Below, one piece after another: positions 46,356 through 58,239 of a stretch of 64,000 bases of DNA. The DNA is from Acorus gramineus (taxonomy: Eukaryota; Streptophyta; Magnoliopsida; Acorales; Acoraceae). Both the position numbers and the translations under genes were made by a program. Numbering within the stretch: position 1 is the stretch's first letter; each line of letters starts with the position of its first letter. The notes under the pieces were generated by a model, which was not told the origin of the DNA, did no database searches, and saw only the letters and a program-made list of their open reading frames with translations. The stretch lies in the NCBI GenBank assembly GCA_030737835.1, contig CM060857.1, forward strand, positions 10,633,397 to 10,697,396, read 5' to 3'.

Positions 46356-46544
46356 ACTTCTTTCATTAGAAAAGTTTTTACAACTCTTTTACTATCAAGA
46401 GATCGATATGCAAATGGGGGATGGGGATGATAGGAGTCACTCACATCCATGTGGGTGAGAATGCCATGCATATCATGGATATGGACCAATTTTGTTGTAG
46501 CTCCGGTTGACTAGCTTCTTACCAACTTGACCCCCCCCCCTTTT

Positions 46545-46579
<35 letters not shown>

Positions 46580-46639
46580 CCACCCGTTAAAATCGTTTTA
46601 GGTTATCATCTGTTTTGATTTATGATTGGAATAGATATG
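46356..46639 (+). repeat. Direct repeat R, copy 1 (284 bp)
   Basis: It begins ACTTCTTTCATTAGAAAAG and ends GGAATAGATATG, with a C10 run and (CT)n inside. It matches 49734-50011 with about seven substitutions plus length differences in the CT run. It abuts the left end of the Gypsy-type LTR. Confidence 0.9.
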
Positions 46640-47152
46640 TCACGCCCTAGGGCGGCCGTCTCCGGGACGCGGCAAGTGTATACATGATATCAGCAGTCTA
46701 TACAGGAGATCAATAAAATACTCTAAACAACAACTAAAATGACAACACAGATGAAAGCAAGGCTGACATGATATATACACAAATAGCGGAAGCTAAAAGA
46801 CTGAGTCTGTAATCCAAAAACATACTACAGACTCGATACATAATCAAATGTCCTGTGAGAGCCAATATACACACATACATCCAAATAATACACAAACGCG
46901 TGCCCAAGCACGGAATATAATACATACAATCAAAAGGGATGCTGATAGCCTCTGATACTCGCGGGACGTGGCGCTACTCCGCTACTGATGAAGTCCCTCG
47001 GGGAGCTCCTCCTCCAGATCCGACTCAGATGACACTGGAGAAAAATATATGCGAGGGGTGAGCCACACGCTCAGTGAATAGCACAACCCATGCATCACAG
47101 TTTATATTAACCACAATCTCATTATTCAAGCCTCAAAGTGGCAGGAACTACA

Positions 47153-47357
47153 CAAATCCAGTGGGTCGCTATCGCCAACCCACTACACCCTCACCCTCAC
47201 CCCTCAATAGGTGACATAGGATATTGGGACTTATTAGGCTTATAATCATTCTTACACAAATCCAGTGGGTCGCTACATCGCCGACCCACCACACCCTCAC
47301 CCCTCAATAGGTGACATAGGATATTGGGACTGACTAGGCTGTTGGTCACCCTTGGTC
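47153..47357. repeat. Tandem duplication of about 105 bp inside the solo LTR
   Basis: The unit starts with ACAAATCCAGTGGGTCGCTA and contains AATAGGTGACATAGGATATT. The second copy begins near 47256. Confidence 0.8.
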
Positions 47358-48239
47358 CACCGATAGTCTCTCCTCCACTCCGTAGGTCGCTTGGCCACTC
47401 CCACATTCAGCACAGTCCGTCCCAAATCAGGAGGTGCCTACTGATGGGAGCCCTCTCACGGGACGACCTTTCTAACGCTGAGGCAGTCTCTACACGGATC
47501 CAACGAAGGGAACAGAACAGCCTATCCATACGCATATGATCCACTCGGATCCGCCGACAACACATCTCAACAACTCTAATGTCTTGAATTCTTCAGAATT
47601 CCTCCAGGGCGCATAACCAAGATGCGGGGAACATATATAATAATAAAGAGGTTATAATATTATTGGGAAAAGAAACCTTGGGAGGGCAGCATGAGGTCCC
47701 GATATAGGACATCCCGACAACCAAACAAGGAACACGGAGTACCCTAGCCCGGGTCTCAATGTTGACCTCGCAAGGCCCCTCCCTATAATATTATCTAAGG
47801 CATGCTAAAATATCATAAGATCGCATTTAATTTAAATAAATTAAACTAAATGGGAACATGCATCGGTCGGGGCTTTCCTAGCATGAAAACATGGTGACAG
47901 GATGCATGGCTCTTACACATATCCTAAGGGTGCAAGTCCCTAACATACAAGGTCTAGGGTGGCATGCATTCTACACATTAATCATGCTTGCATAGATTAC
48001 ATATTAACAAGTTAATATTAACCATGGTGCCCCAGGGGAGGACGGTATACGCCCAAGTGCATATAGCGCCTCCCTACTGGGTTGGATTGTCCCACTCACC
48101 AACAACCGGGTCGTCGCGCGACCGTCCGTCAAGATCTGCAAAATAGGGTAATCAATTCGGTGAGTAAAATACACAATATATACCAAAAATGCTCTAAAAA
48201 TACACAACACTCGGACAAGCGTACATACGGCCTGTACGC

Positions 48240-48900
48240 CCGCGAGTCCGAGCACCCCGACTCACTCCCGAATCCCCGGGCAACCATCCGCACGGCCACC
48301 CACCTCGGGCGCACAGCCGAGCCCCGGCCCGCGCGCCTAGACACACTGTTGAGCCCAGCCCGCACGCCCGGACACCCTGCCGAGCCCCCCGGGTGCACCG
48401 CGCGCTCACTGCGCCCCAGCGCGGCAACCTGCGCGCACACCCGCACGCCCTGCGCCCCAGCACCTCGCCCCGCGCGCACCACCCGCTCGCCTCATCGCGC
48501 GCGCACCCCGCGCGCACCACCAGCCTCTCTGCGCGCGCACAGCACGCATGCGCCTCCTACGCAGCACTCCGCGCGCAAGCCTCCGCACGGCGCCCAGCGC
48601 GCAGCACCCCCACTCGGCCCCGCGCGCGCAGCACGCACTGCGTCTCTGCGCAGCGCTCCGCGCGCACGTCCTCGCACGGTGCCCAGCGCGCAGCACCCGC
48701 ACACACCTGCTCCACCCGCCTGCACGCCCGTGCGCACGCCCGCGCGCACGCCCGCGCTGCTCTGCCTGCAAGCCCGACAGCGCCCAGCCCGTGCTGCCCT
48801 GTCTGCCTGCCAGTCTACCCGGGACAGCCTGCCATCCTGCCCGAGCCACCCTACCACCCCTCACCGGCCACCAATGGCCACCAACGGCCACCCACCGCCA
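48240..48900. repeat. Very GC-rich low-complexity tract inside the solo LTR
   Basis: The tract is dominated by GCGCGC, GCACCC and CCCGCACG words with quasi-repeats such as CGCGCACGCCCGCGC. Long ORFs occur in several frames on both strands because stop codons are rare in such composition; none is a gene. Confidence 0.8.
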
Positions 48901-49733
48901 CCAACAGCCACCCATACTCAAAACCACCCTCCTAACATGCATCTAAGCAAGAAAAGGAAGGAAAGAAGGCTTACCCTAGGAGAGGAAAGGAAGGGAAGGG
49001 GACCGGGAGCTCTTCGTGCACCGAAACACCTCCACAAGGACCACCACCACCAAGATCTCCTTCAGCCCTCAAGGTGGCTGAAATCAGAGGAGAAAAGAGG
49101 GTATGAGAGGGGGTCATACACGTGGGAACTCGAATCCGAGACCACCGGAGGATAGATCGGGAGCTCACCTTTCCTTTCTCTTCTTAGAGTTTTTGGATCC
49201 AAGCCCTCTAGCTAGGTCAAAAGGTGGAAAAAGAGAGAGGGGGAGAGAGAAATTTAATTGGGGAAGATGATGAATAGTGGGGGAAAAGATATTTAGCTCA
49301 CTTATAAGTCAACCCTCACTTAGATTAGGCTAACTAGGTTTAATTAGGGTTTAAGAGAGGATTAGTGAGGTTTAAGTGAGCTTTGACTTGGGTCAACCCA
49401 ACCACACAAAAAAACAAAAGGGGTTGACCAAGTCATGGGCCCACTTTGACCAAGTCAACTCTCCCAATGACTTCTCGCTCGGTCAAAACCCGGATACGCT
49501 CTGGAACTGTGAAATTCTGAAACGTTACCGAAATTCGATAAAATTTTCGTGAGCGGCTTGGAATGGCACCAGGACACATAATATGCAGTTAGATTTTCAA
49601 TCGGAGCCCTCAACCTCAGGGTGATAGCTAAAAGCCTGAAATTTTAGCGGTTCCGATCGAAAAACGAAAAAACTGAAAAACTGTCAGAATGGTCCAATGG
49701 TTACCAGAAGGTTAAAAGTGACACATATATAAC

Positions 49734-50011
49734 ACTTCTTTCATTAGAAAAGTTTTTACAACTCTTTTACTATCAAAAGATCCATATGCAAATGGAGGAT
49801 GGGGATGATAGGAGTCACTCACATCCATGTGGGTGAGAATGCCATACATATCATGGATAGGGACCAATTTTGTTGTAGCTCCGGTTGACTAGCTTCTTAC
49901 CAACTTGGCCCCCCCCCCTTTTTTATCTCTCTCTCTCTCTCTCTCTCTCTCCCACCCGTTAAAATCGTTTTAGGTTATCATCTATTTTGATTTATGATTG
50001 GAATAGATATG
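49734..50011 (+). repeat. Direct repeat R, copy 2 (278 bp)
   Basis: Partner of 46356-46639. It starts 11 bp after the solo LTR and continues into AT-rich LTR-like sequence. Confidence 0.9.
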
Positions 50012-50840
50012 CCTAAAAGTTCCTAAAAAAAAAACCTCTTCTACTATCTTTCTAGAATCTTCTATATCTCTACACATCCTTTAGTTTTTCTCTAGATTTG
50101 TTTTCTAGAAATATTTAAAGACCATATTCTAAATTCTTTTCTCCCTTACTGGTATAAATAGGGGTCTTGTGCATCGTATGTAAAAGTAAGTGAAGAGCAA
50201 GTGAGAAGTGAGGCAAGTGAAGAGAAAGACTCTCAAGTGTAAGTGGAGTTCAAGTGTGTCATATGTTAGAATTATATCTTGATCCGGTGTATCACATCAG
50301 ACAGTCATGATTAAACCAACTTAGGGTGGGCACTTAATTGATACATATATTAATTAAGATTTAATCTTAGTTAATATTTCAAGTGAATCTCCTAAAATCA
50401 AGGAACAATATTTGTTGTTAGTTAGGAGATTACTTGAGAAAAAAATTATTTATATCTATAAATATCATTTAGGGTTTCATGATAAAATTTAGCATGATAC
50501 AATGTAGAGATCCAAGAGTGATGTTGAGAGGATTCTAAGAGAGGGTAACTCCATGCGAGAATTTGTGAGTCTCTTAATGTATTTTGTATTTCAACTATTA
50601 TAATAGATTCTTTGATTTCATCACGTGGATATAGGTCTAGACCGAGATATGTATATCTTGTGTTCTTCATGTGATGGTGTTCCGTTCTTGTGTCTGATCC
50701 CGGGTTTTGTTGATAATTTCCGTGAATTCGTTTCCCAACATCATATACATTTCTTCTGTGTGACTGTTTGCCATTGCTTTGAGATTTCTTCCTTGCACTG
50801 TGAGAATTTCTACTATTTATCGACAATTCAGTATCAGAGT
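50012..50840 (+). mobile_element. Decayed copia-type 5' LTR end with primer-site remnant
   Basis: A TATA-like box GGTATAAATAGGGGTC (about 50152) is followed some 670 bp later by TATCGACA and then ATTCAGTATCAGAGTG. GTATCAGAG matches nine of twelve bases of the tRNA-iMet primer site (50829-50840). Repeat R directly upstream may be part of the same LTR, which the Gypsy LTR would then have split. No coding remnant follows. Confidence 0.4.
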
Positions 50841-52085
50841 GATCGGAGTGCCAACATTGTAGTGAAATCCACGGACCGGTTGACATAAAAATCTGGTTGT
50901 AAAAATAGTCGCTTTAGTAGTCTGCATTGTATGATGTATTATTTGAATTGCAATTGTGAATATTTGTATGTTATTTTATTTAGAGGAGTATATAGCTATG
51001 TCACATTTTGAGGGAAAAAAAGAGTATAGAAGATGGGAGAGGATACCCCAAAAGAATCTCCCATAAAAATAGCACACTATCCATTCACATGATGTGAGGT
51101 ATATATACCTATGTGAACAATGACAACAGTATTCAGTTTTATACTCTTGTATGTAGTTCAGAAATGGTCCATCAATGATCATATTGTACTATCACAGTGT
51201 ATGGAAAAAAATATATTAACATATATTTTACTTTTAATTTATAACTATATGTATTTCAGTGGACGAGTGCATTTTTTTAATAAAAGAAAAAATAATAAGC
51301 GTTGCAAATGAAATTAGACAGAGGTATAGATATATCATATTCCTAATGATAAAGCGGTGGGAGACCTCTGATTTGCAATATAATCACAAGCCAATCGAAT
51401 GCTGATGCAATGAAACTATGGTTCTCAAATTTAAATATACGTTGTCTTTCTCGTGCCACTGAACACGTATTTGACCTGCTCCTGTTATTTCTTTTGGTGC
51501 AAGAATCCCCACCGTGGGTGTCCCCAGTGGCTTTGCCACGTTGGTAGGGACACCCGCATTCCATGGAAATTATCCGAGTTCAACCCTTGCTTCTAACAGA
51601 GTGATAGCACAATTTTCAAGCCCTGTTGGGCTAGCTTCTCATGGGCTTTGGCCCAGGTTATTGTCCATGTCATGTTGGACTAGTTTTTTATAGGCTTTGA
51701 ATAACTAGTTGTTATAGGATTCATGTTGACCTGTCAGTTCTGTGTTTGCTCTATCCAGGCCTATGTACCAGAGAAAAAAAAATAAAATAAAATAAAATAA
51801 AATAATAATAATAATAATAATCCCCACCATGGACAGACTTGTTAGTGTTACAAAGTGTTTAATCCGACGTGGACATGATGCTCTTGTGCTCAAGGCTGGC
51901 TCTAATTAACCCCAAGACATTGTCACATAGTGTTCCGTACTTTGAATTAGATACGGTGGACGAATGTATTTCTATTCATCAAATCCAAAAAAAAAAATTT
52001 ACATGAATACAAACATTGTACATGTATGTATCTATATATACATACATGTGTGTATATGTCTGACATAGTACATATATGTAATGTA
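50841..52085. other. AT-rich intergenic DNA with microsatellite
   Basis: No gene is seen. An (AAAAT)n(AAT)n microsatellite lies at about 51779-51821. A GCC-rich pair of short repeats, GGGCTAGCTTCTCATGGGC and GGACTAGTTTTTTATAGGC, is near 51629-51697. Confidence 0.5.
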
Positions 52086-53253
52086 CAGAGGCGGAGCTAA
52101 GAATTAGAATAATAGGGGGCCTAATGAACAAGAGACTGAGAAAGATAAAAAAAATTAAATAGTTATAGATACATGATAAGTTAAGACAAATTAAGACAAT
52201 TGAATAATGACCGAGTCCTTGAAGTAATGATGATTTAGATCAAAAGTTGTTTTCGTACTTCTTTTCCTATATTTAGTGATCTGTAATAATTTATTGAAGA
52301 TCTATGAAAAAATATTGAAATATCATTATTCCTATCACATCGTATAGAACACAAAATGAAACTTCAAAAATTGATAAAATAAATGCGAAAAATAACATTG
52401 ATCACAAAAACATAGGAATATATCCTTTAAGCTTATATTATATTATGGAAAGATAATTTAAAACCTCACTTCAAAATATCTGAGAAACTCAATACAAAAA
52501 TGATTAAAAATTAAAATAAATAAATAAAAAATCACTAAAATATCAAAATGAGTGATTTTTTAACCCCACAGAACCATATACTAATAATTCTATGAAAACA
52601 GAACTTTTCACAATTGTTTTTAAAAATATGACCTGCGACTCCATTTCTCAATAGACACTAATACACTCAATATTTTGTAACCCAATTTACATTTTTCATG
52701 TCTAATGTAATATATAAAATCGATTAACGCAATGCATGTTACACTATTATAGAAAATACAAATAAAATATATACATTTATTTCATATGATTATGTACTTC
52801 ATTTCTATAAAAGATGAATATACTTTATTATATATTTATATAGGCATATACTAAAAAATAATTAAATGTATGCATGCTAACCGGATGCAAATGGGGCCGC
52901 AGGTAACATTTTTTGAATTTTAAATACACTCATTCAATCATGGTTTTTAAATATATGGCCCCAGAAGGGTTGAAATTGTGCATGAACGCCCTTTTGAAAA
53001 ATATTCTTGTAATACTTAAAAAATTATATTGTGTAAAATACCTCTCAAAAAGGCATTCATGCAAAATTTAAATTTTTTTGTTGGTGGAAATAGAATTTCA
53101 AAAAGGATATACTAACAATAATATTTTTTTGAGGGGTCCTTATGCAAAAAAACACATTTCAATTATTCACACCCATTATTCTTTCATTACAAACCCCATT
53201 ATTCTTTCATTACAAACCATGGCCTTGCGGGCCGGGCTTTGGCTCCGCCCGTG
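52086..53253. mobile_element. Possible hAT-like non-autonomous element
   Basis: The left end CAGAGGCGGAGCTAAG and the reverse complement of the right end CACGGGCGGAGCCAAAG form short TIRs typical of hAT elements. The 8-bp flanks GTAATGTA and TCTATGTA share five positions, compatible with an old 8-bp duplication. The interior is AT-rich and has no transposase. Confidence 0.5.
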
Positions 53254-54311
53254 TCTATGTATACAAATATGTGTGTGTACAGTATTCCAGGCCAGTTCTG
53301 TTGATACTCTTATCATTTAATTCTATGATTGCAATGTTGATCAGATAATTAAAAATAGTATTACAAACACCTGCTGGTTCCAACTATGACAGGAGACACG
53401 ATAATGCGAGGCTTCTTATTGTATTCAAGATTTCGTTTGGAAATAGTTACAATGGCAAAAGCCACTTCTGTATCCTTCGGCACACAATATCTGACACAAG
53501 CTCTTCAATTCAGGTTCAGTGAGCCTTAAAAGGACCATATATTATATATATATGGTCAAGGCCATAACGTGCTTTACAATGTCCTTTTTTTCCCTTCACA
53601 TTCTGGAGTGTTAGATGTATATCTAAACTTCTCTCCCTCTCTCTCTCTCTCTCTCTTACTCACACACAGAGTTGATCTTCTTACACCTGCATTGAAATGG
53701 AAAGAGCACCCCACATGTGCAGTCACTTTCATGAAAGGTAGCATTTCAAACTAACACAGTTGGTTCGATTCACTGGTTGCCACTCTTTTGACCTCCAGGA
53801 TGTCTTGTACGATCAATGACTTGTTCTTTATAAATAATGGGAAAAAAAAAAAAAGAACTCGTGTTGCATCCACTTATGATCCCCGTGACATTATATGAAC
53901 CACGTAATTAAATCGACGTTACACGTCTTCATACACTGTATCCTTCTCCGTGAATTGGTTGAATGACACTTTCTTTTTGCGTCAACCACTTCTACTTTAT
54001 TTTAAAACCCCTGTGGTCTTTTTTTATAGGAAAAAAAAAAAAATGGATACGTCAGTTTTTAATTTTTAATGTGACAGGAGGATAGATAATAAACTTGATA
54101 AATGTCTTGCATTCCATAATAATAATATAAAAAATTATTTTAAGTTCTTATAAATTATGTTATTTAATAATCAGTTCTTCTTTTTTTTTTTAATATTTTT
54201 TTTAAGACCTCAACTACACGTGTCTATTTCATTGTATATAAATTGTTTGGTGAAATATCCAAAATAAAATTGCATTTGCATTGTTAGGTGTTCAATGAAC
54301 ATTTCAGTGTT
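53254..54311. other. AT-rich intergenic DNA
   Basis: No gene is seen. A (CT)n run lies at about 53633-53656. A minus-strand patch at 53390-53530 has a short open frame (LTEPELKSLCQ) without recognisable family. Confidence 0.4.
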
Positions 54312-54535
54312 GTAATACCGCACAACAAGAGATTGTCCCCTTTGCTCCTAAATGGACTCACGGCTTTAAAATACATCTTTGTGTGTAAGAGTTGTACTTA
54401 CATATAAGCACAGACTATCCCTTTTCATTATGTGATCTAAGACTAAATAACTCATCGTCATTCTCACTTAATTCATGGGCCTCTTGGAACTGTTTGGGTC
54501 ACCCCTCAATGAGCCGGGTGTCACAAGTGTTATTC
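54312..54535 (+). repeat. Interspersed repeat, copy A
   Basis: It shares an ordered set of words with 58246-58440: ACAACA..GATATTGTC-like start, CACGG(C)TTTAAAAT, GTAAGAGTTGT, a GATNTA-ATTAAATA-like block, TTCAC(C)TAAT-CATG and a GTCAC end. The two copies are strongly diverged, in the same orientation. Confidence 0.6.
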
Positions 54536-54734
54536 AACACTACATATGCTTCTCATTTAAAAAAAAAAATACTTATGCTTATCCAATCTGAAATTACATT
54601 CTCTTATAGTCTTAGCTGTCTAAGTATGATTGATTATATAACATAATGGAAGTTGAAAATATGATGAATAAGAAAATCGACATCTTTGTTATAAAAATGT
54701 TGAAAATAGTTTTATTTGAAGTTTCTTTCATTTA

Positions 54735-55100
54735 GAAAATGAGTAATTTAAGAATTTTAACCATCCATTAGCATCAAATAGACAGACGTTTTCCACGGGG
54801 ACTAATAATGAAAAATTTGTTTGATATTGGAGACTTAAAATATAATATGAAAAAAAAGGGCGAGGATGATCAATCACTAAATAACATACTTTATAAATAC
54901 TCAAAAATAAAAATATCAAAAGGTAGTTTAGAAATTTCAATAATTTGTCAGTGCAAACAGGCGAATGTTCTGACAGAGAGACTAATAACGAAATAGCATT
55001 TGAAGTTAGGGGTTTAAAAAAAAAAATGAAGAAAAGATGCTTCAATTATTAAATAACATAGTTTTTATGGACTTAAAAATAAAATTCTATAAAAAAAGTT
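54735..55100. repeat. Diverged tandem repeat, two units of about 185 bp
   Basis: GACTAATAATGAAA..TTTG near 54798 recurs as GACTAATAACGAAA..TTTG near 54980. TAAATAACATA and ACTTA/AAAATA words follow at the same spacing. Confidence 0.6.
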
Positions 55101-56216
55101 TATACATGAAAGCACGTTGGAAAATATTTTAAACTGATCCATGAGAATTCAAGGAGAATATATATATATTTTTTACTTGGATTATTTTTTTTTTTTTTTT
55201 TTTTAAAAAAAGGGACGATATGATTGAAAAAGACAGAAATTTTTTAATATATATTCTGACTAATTGATAGAGTGAATCAATGACTCCACTCTTACATGCT
55301 TGAATCTGAATGTAGACAAAGTCCTAAAGTTTGAACCCTAGAAAACCCCCCTGCATCAGCAGATAAGAACAATAGACCTTAATCGTGCTGGATGATCTGG
55401 TGGTGCTCCTCCCTTGATCAAGACTAACTAAAAGGAAGACTAATTAAAATAAGTGAGAGCAAATGAAATAAAGAGGAAGTGATGGTCATGACTCATGATG
55501 CAATGCATGTGGAAGGCCTAATCCAATGCTTTGACCAATTTTTCCTAATTATGGTGATGTTGATGCCACTACTTCTCCTTTATGGTTGACTTCGGAGGAA
55601 GTTGTTGGAAAAACCTTAGCCCATTCATTAATCATATAGATATTGGGGTTTAGTATTAAAACATTTGAATAATCAAATAAAACTTATCCTGATAAGCTTG
55701 CAGGGTGGAATCTCGTTCTCCACATAGTACGTTCACCAATCCATACAAAAAATAATGAGTTGAATTGTAGATACCAAAATGAATATTTTTATATGATTTT
55801 AATTTGTTTGCATCATGTTTAGGTTAGTTCCACTATGGTGGGTGGCCATGATGACGACAATGATGACAAAGGCGGTGACGGATAGAGGAGGCGGTGGTGT
55901 ATCGACATGTGTTGGATAGCACCGACTTCCTCCCCCACCACCACCGTTTTGTGTATTGGACTTTGGCTTTTTTTTCTTAGCCAGATTTGTTTTGATGTTG
56001 AAGGCCTTCCTCCCTCTTCTCACTTGGGAAAACTATATGGTTGATATTGTGTAGTGGTGTGTGCAACATAGTTAAATTTTGATAACAAAAATTTTAACAA
56101 AAAAATTAATCCTAATCAGTAACGTTTTTAACACCCCACAAAAATGGCATCCTTTCTATTATTGACTCAAATTGTGTGATTAAAAAATTGATCATGTTTT
56201 GAATTACAAGTTTGGC
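55101..56216. other. AT-rich intergenic DNA
   Basis: No supported gene. A glycine-rich minus-strand ORF (55799-56023) is a translation of GGCGGTGGTG-type low-complexity sequence. Confidence 0.45.
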
Positions 56217-56750
56217 CAAACTTTTAAAATGGGTCCTTATCGATGAACTTTTAAAATATGCACATGACTTATTTAGTCAATCTCTTCATAATATTTTTTA
56301 TGTGGAAATATTGTTGAAAAAGAAGAAGAAAACACGTGTTTTCTAATATTTATATTTCAATATCATATAGTAGAATATTTGTTTCCCATCTAATAAATTA
56401 AGATATACATGTTTTGATAGAATATTTTGATTTATATAAAAAATTAAATTATTTTTAACTATTAAAAGAATTATTTTAGATTAAATTTTAAAATGGGTCC
56501 TCATTTATAAACTTTTAAAATATGCACGTGACTTATTTAGTCCAACTCTTTCAAAAAAAAATTTTATGTGGAAATATTGTGTTAAAAAAAAAATTCGTGT
56601 CTTCTAATATTTAAATATAAATATCATATAGTAGAATATTTTTTCACATTTTATAAATTAAGATATACATGTTTTGATTGAATATTTTGATTTATATAAA
56701 AAATTAAATTACTTTTAACTAAGAAATGAAATATTTAAGATTAATTTTCA
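56217..56750. repeat. Tandem repeat of about 265 bp, two copies, upstream of the ERF gene
   Basis: AAAATGGGTCCTTAT at 56226 recurs as AAAATGGGTCCTCAT at about 56490. Matching downstream blocks are TTTTAAAATATGCAC, GTGGAAATATTG, ATCATATAGTAGAATATT and AAATTAAGATATACATG. Each copy contains one CACGTG (56333 and 56525), at non-equivalent positions. Confidence 0.85.
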
Positions 56751-57147
56751 AAATCCATGGTAATAGATGACTTATCAAAACCAAAAAAATAAAATAATTT
56801 TAAGATAGATTTTTACTCAATTTGAAAGAAACATGAAAAGAAGTAGCGAAATTTGAGTCAACAAAAAAGTAAATTAAAAAATTATTTTTCTCTTGATAAA
56901 TTTTGTTGGTATTTATGTATGTAATAGAAAATGATAAAAAAGTTTCTATCATTTTTTTTTAAAATTTTCTCATATGCAAAGAAAATTTTTTTACTCATCT
57001 TTTTTAATAAAACAAAATATAGGATAGAGGATGGAACAATCAAATTTTTCTTCTTCCATTTTTTTTTCACATTTTTCATGTCAAATATTCCCGGAATGCC
57101 CTCGTAATAGGACATCTCAACCATCACTATCCGAGCGAAAAAGCCAT

Positions 57148-57155
57148 CACGTGTC
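57148..57155 (+). promoter_or_regulatory. ABRE/G-box upstream of the ERF gene
   Basis: CACGTGTC lies about 290 bp before the ATG. ACGTGTC is the core recognised by ABA-responsive bZIP factors. A role here is inferred. Confidence 0.45.
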
Positions 57156-57438
57156 ACATACGGCCCCGACGACTCATTCAACTGACACGCGTTCACCTTC
57201 CATTGGCTCAACAAAGACTGAAGTGAAAGCCAAGCAAAACCCAACCACAAACAACAACAGCAGCAGCAGCTCTTCACACACACACACGACTCACTGACCA
57301 CACAAATCGATACAAAGATCTTTCAAACGCCGAGACAAAAATCGCAGCAAGTGCGCGTGGGACCCAAATCTTTTCCTGCGTTTATATGCCTCTTCAAAAA
57401 CCCAAACCCCCCTCTGTTTTTTATCAATCCAACCCGCA

Positions 57439-58235
57439 ATGGACCCTCGGAAGCCCGTTTTCGAAGAGGCTTCCGCTTCATCGAGACCTCTCAAGAAGTC
57501 CAGAAGCCCCAGTCGGCTCTTCCCTTTCAGTCTCCACCACCAACCGCAGCAGCAGCAGCAAATGATATCGTTCGCGCCGACGAACCTCAGCCCGCGCGAG
57601 CAGGCGATGATGACGTGCGGGTTTGGGTTCCGGCCGCCAGCGACGAAGCTTTACAGGTGATGATGCAGATTAAAGAGGGTTGTTTTGAATTATTTTTAAG
57701 CCTATAAATATGCCTCATTAGAATTGTAAAAGTAATTAAAACAGCCGTCTTTAATTTGATTTGCATTAACAGGGGAGTGAGGCAGAGGCACTGGGGGAAG
57801 TGGGTGGCGGAGATACGCCTCCCGAGGAACCGGACACGGCTCTGGCTCGGGACGTTCGACACGGCGGAGGAGGCCGCGCTCGCCTACGACCGCGAGGCGT
57901 TCAGGCTCCGCGGCGAGAACGCGCGCCTCAACTTCCCCGAACTCTTCCTCGGTAAGCCCTCCGCGCCGCCCGACGACGCGTCGAGCGCGCGAGAACCTCC
58001 CGAGCCCGTTGAAGAAAAGCCGGAGCCGCGTCAGGAGCCCCCTCCGCCGATGGAGGAGGAGAACGTCGTGATGGGTTCGTCGGAGGTGGTTTGGGGGGAC
58101 GTGGGGGAGGCTTGGTTCAATGCGTGGGGTCCCGGGAGCTCCGTGTGGGATGATTTCGACGGCGCGAATAGCATTCTGCGGTCGGAGCTTGAGGCGGAGC
58201 GTTCCAGGTCGGAGTCGGATTGCATGGACTTGTAG
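57439..58235 (+). CDS. AP2/ERF transcription factor, DREB A-6 (ERF061-like)
   Basis: The exons are 57439-57656 and 57773-58235 (681 nt, 226 residues); the intron is 116 bp with AG|GTGATG and AACAG|GGGAGTG. One AP2 domain (about residues 74-128) reads [40 protein letters not shown] and [12 protein letters not shown]. It keeps the W-V-A-E-I-R strand that contacts GCC-box or DRE DNA; Val14 fits the DREB side. [15 protein letters not shown] points to the ERF061 branch. The N-terminus has poly-Gln and the [14 protein letters not shown] block. The C-terminus is Pro/Glu-rich, then W-rich and acidic ([21 protein letters not shown]), a likely activation region. It is nuclear by family. An intron at the first AP2 residues is unusual, since most such genes are intronless. 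Confidence 0.93.
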
Positions 58236-58239
58236 GGGT

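Larger units (their letters stand above)
46638..49723 (-). mobile_element. Solo LTR of a Gypsy-type element, about 3.1 kb
   Basis: The ends are TGTCACTTTTAACC and GGGCGTGACA on the minus strand, a TG...CA pair extended to TGTCAC/GTGACA. No gag-pol is present. Size and layout fit the long LTRs of chromovirus (Tekay-like) Gypsy elements, an inference from general resemblance. Inside are a tandem duplication of about 105 bp (47153-47357, CAAATCCAGTGGGTCGC cores) and a very GC-rich tract at 48240-48900. The expected 5-bp target duplication is absent: the flanks are AGATA and CATAT. Confidence 0.7.

Noticed and set aside
48082-49155. 357-codon plus-strand ORF and overlapping Arg/Ala-rich ORFs on both strands
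   Set aside because: They lie in the GC-rich low-complexity part of a solo LTR, where stop codons are rare in all frames. Composition explains them.
55799-56023. Gly/Pro-rich minus-strand ORF
   Set aside because: Derived from GGCGGTGGTG-like low-complexity sequence with no supporting exon structure.
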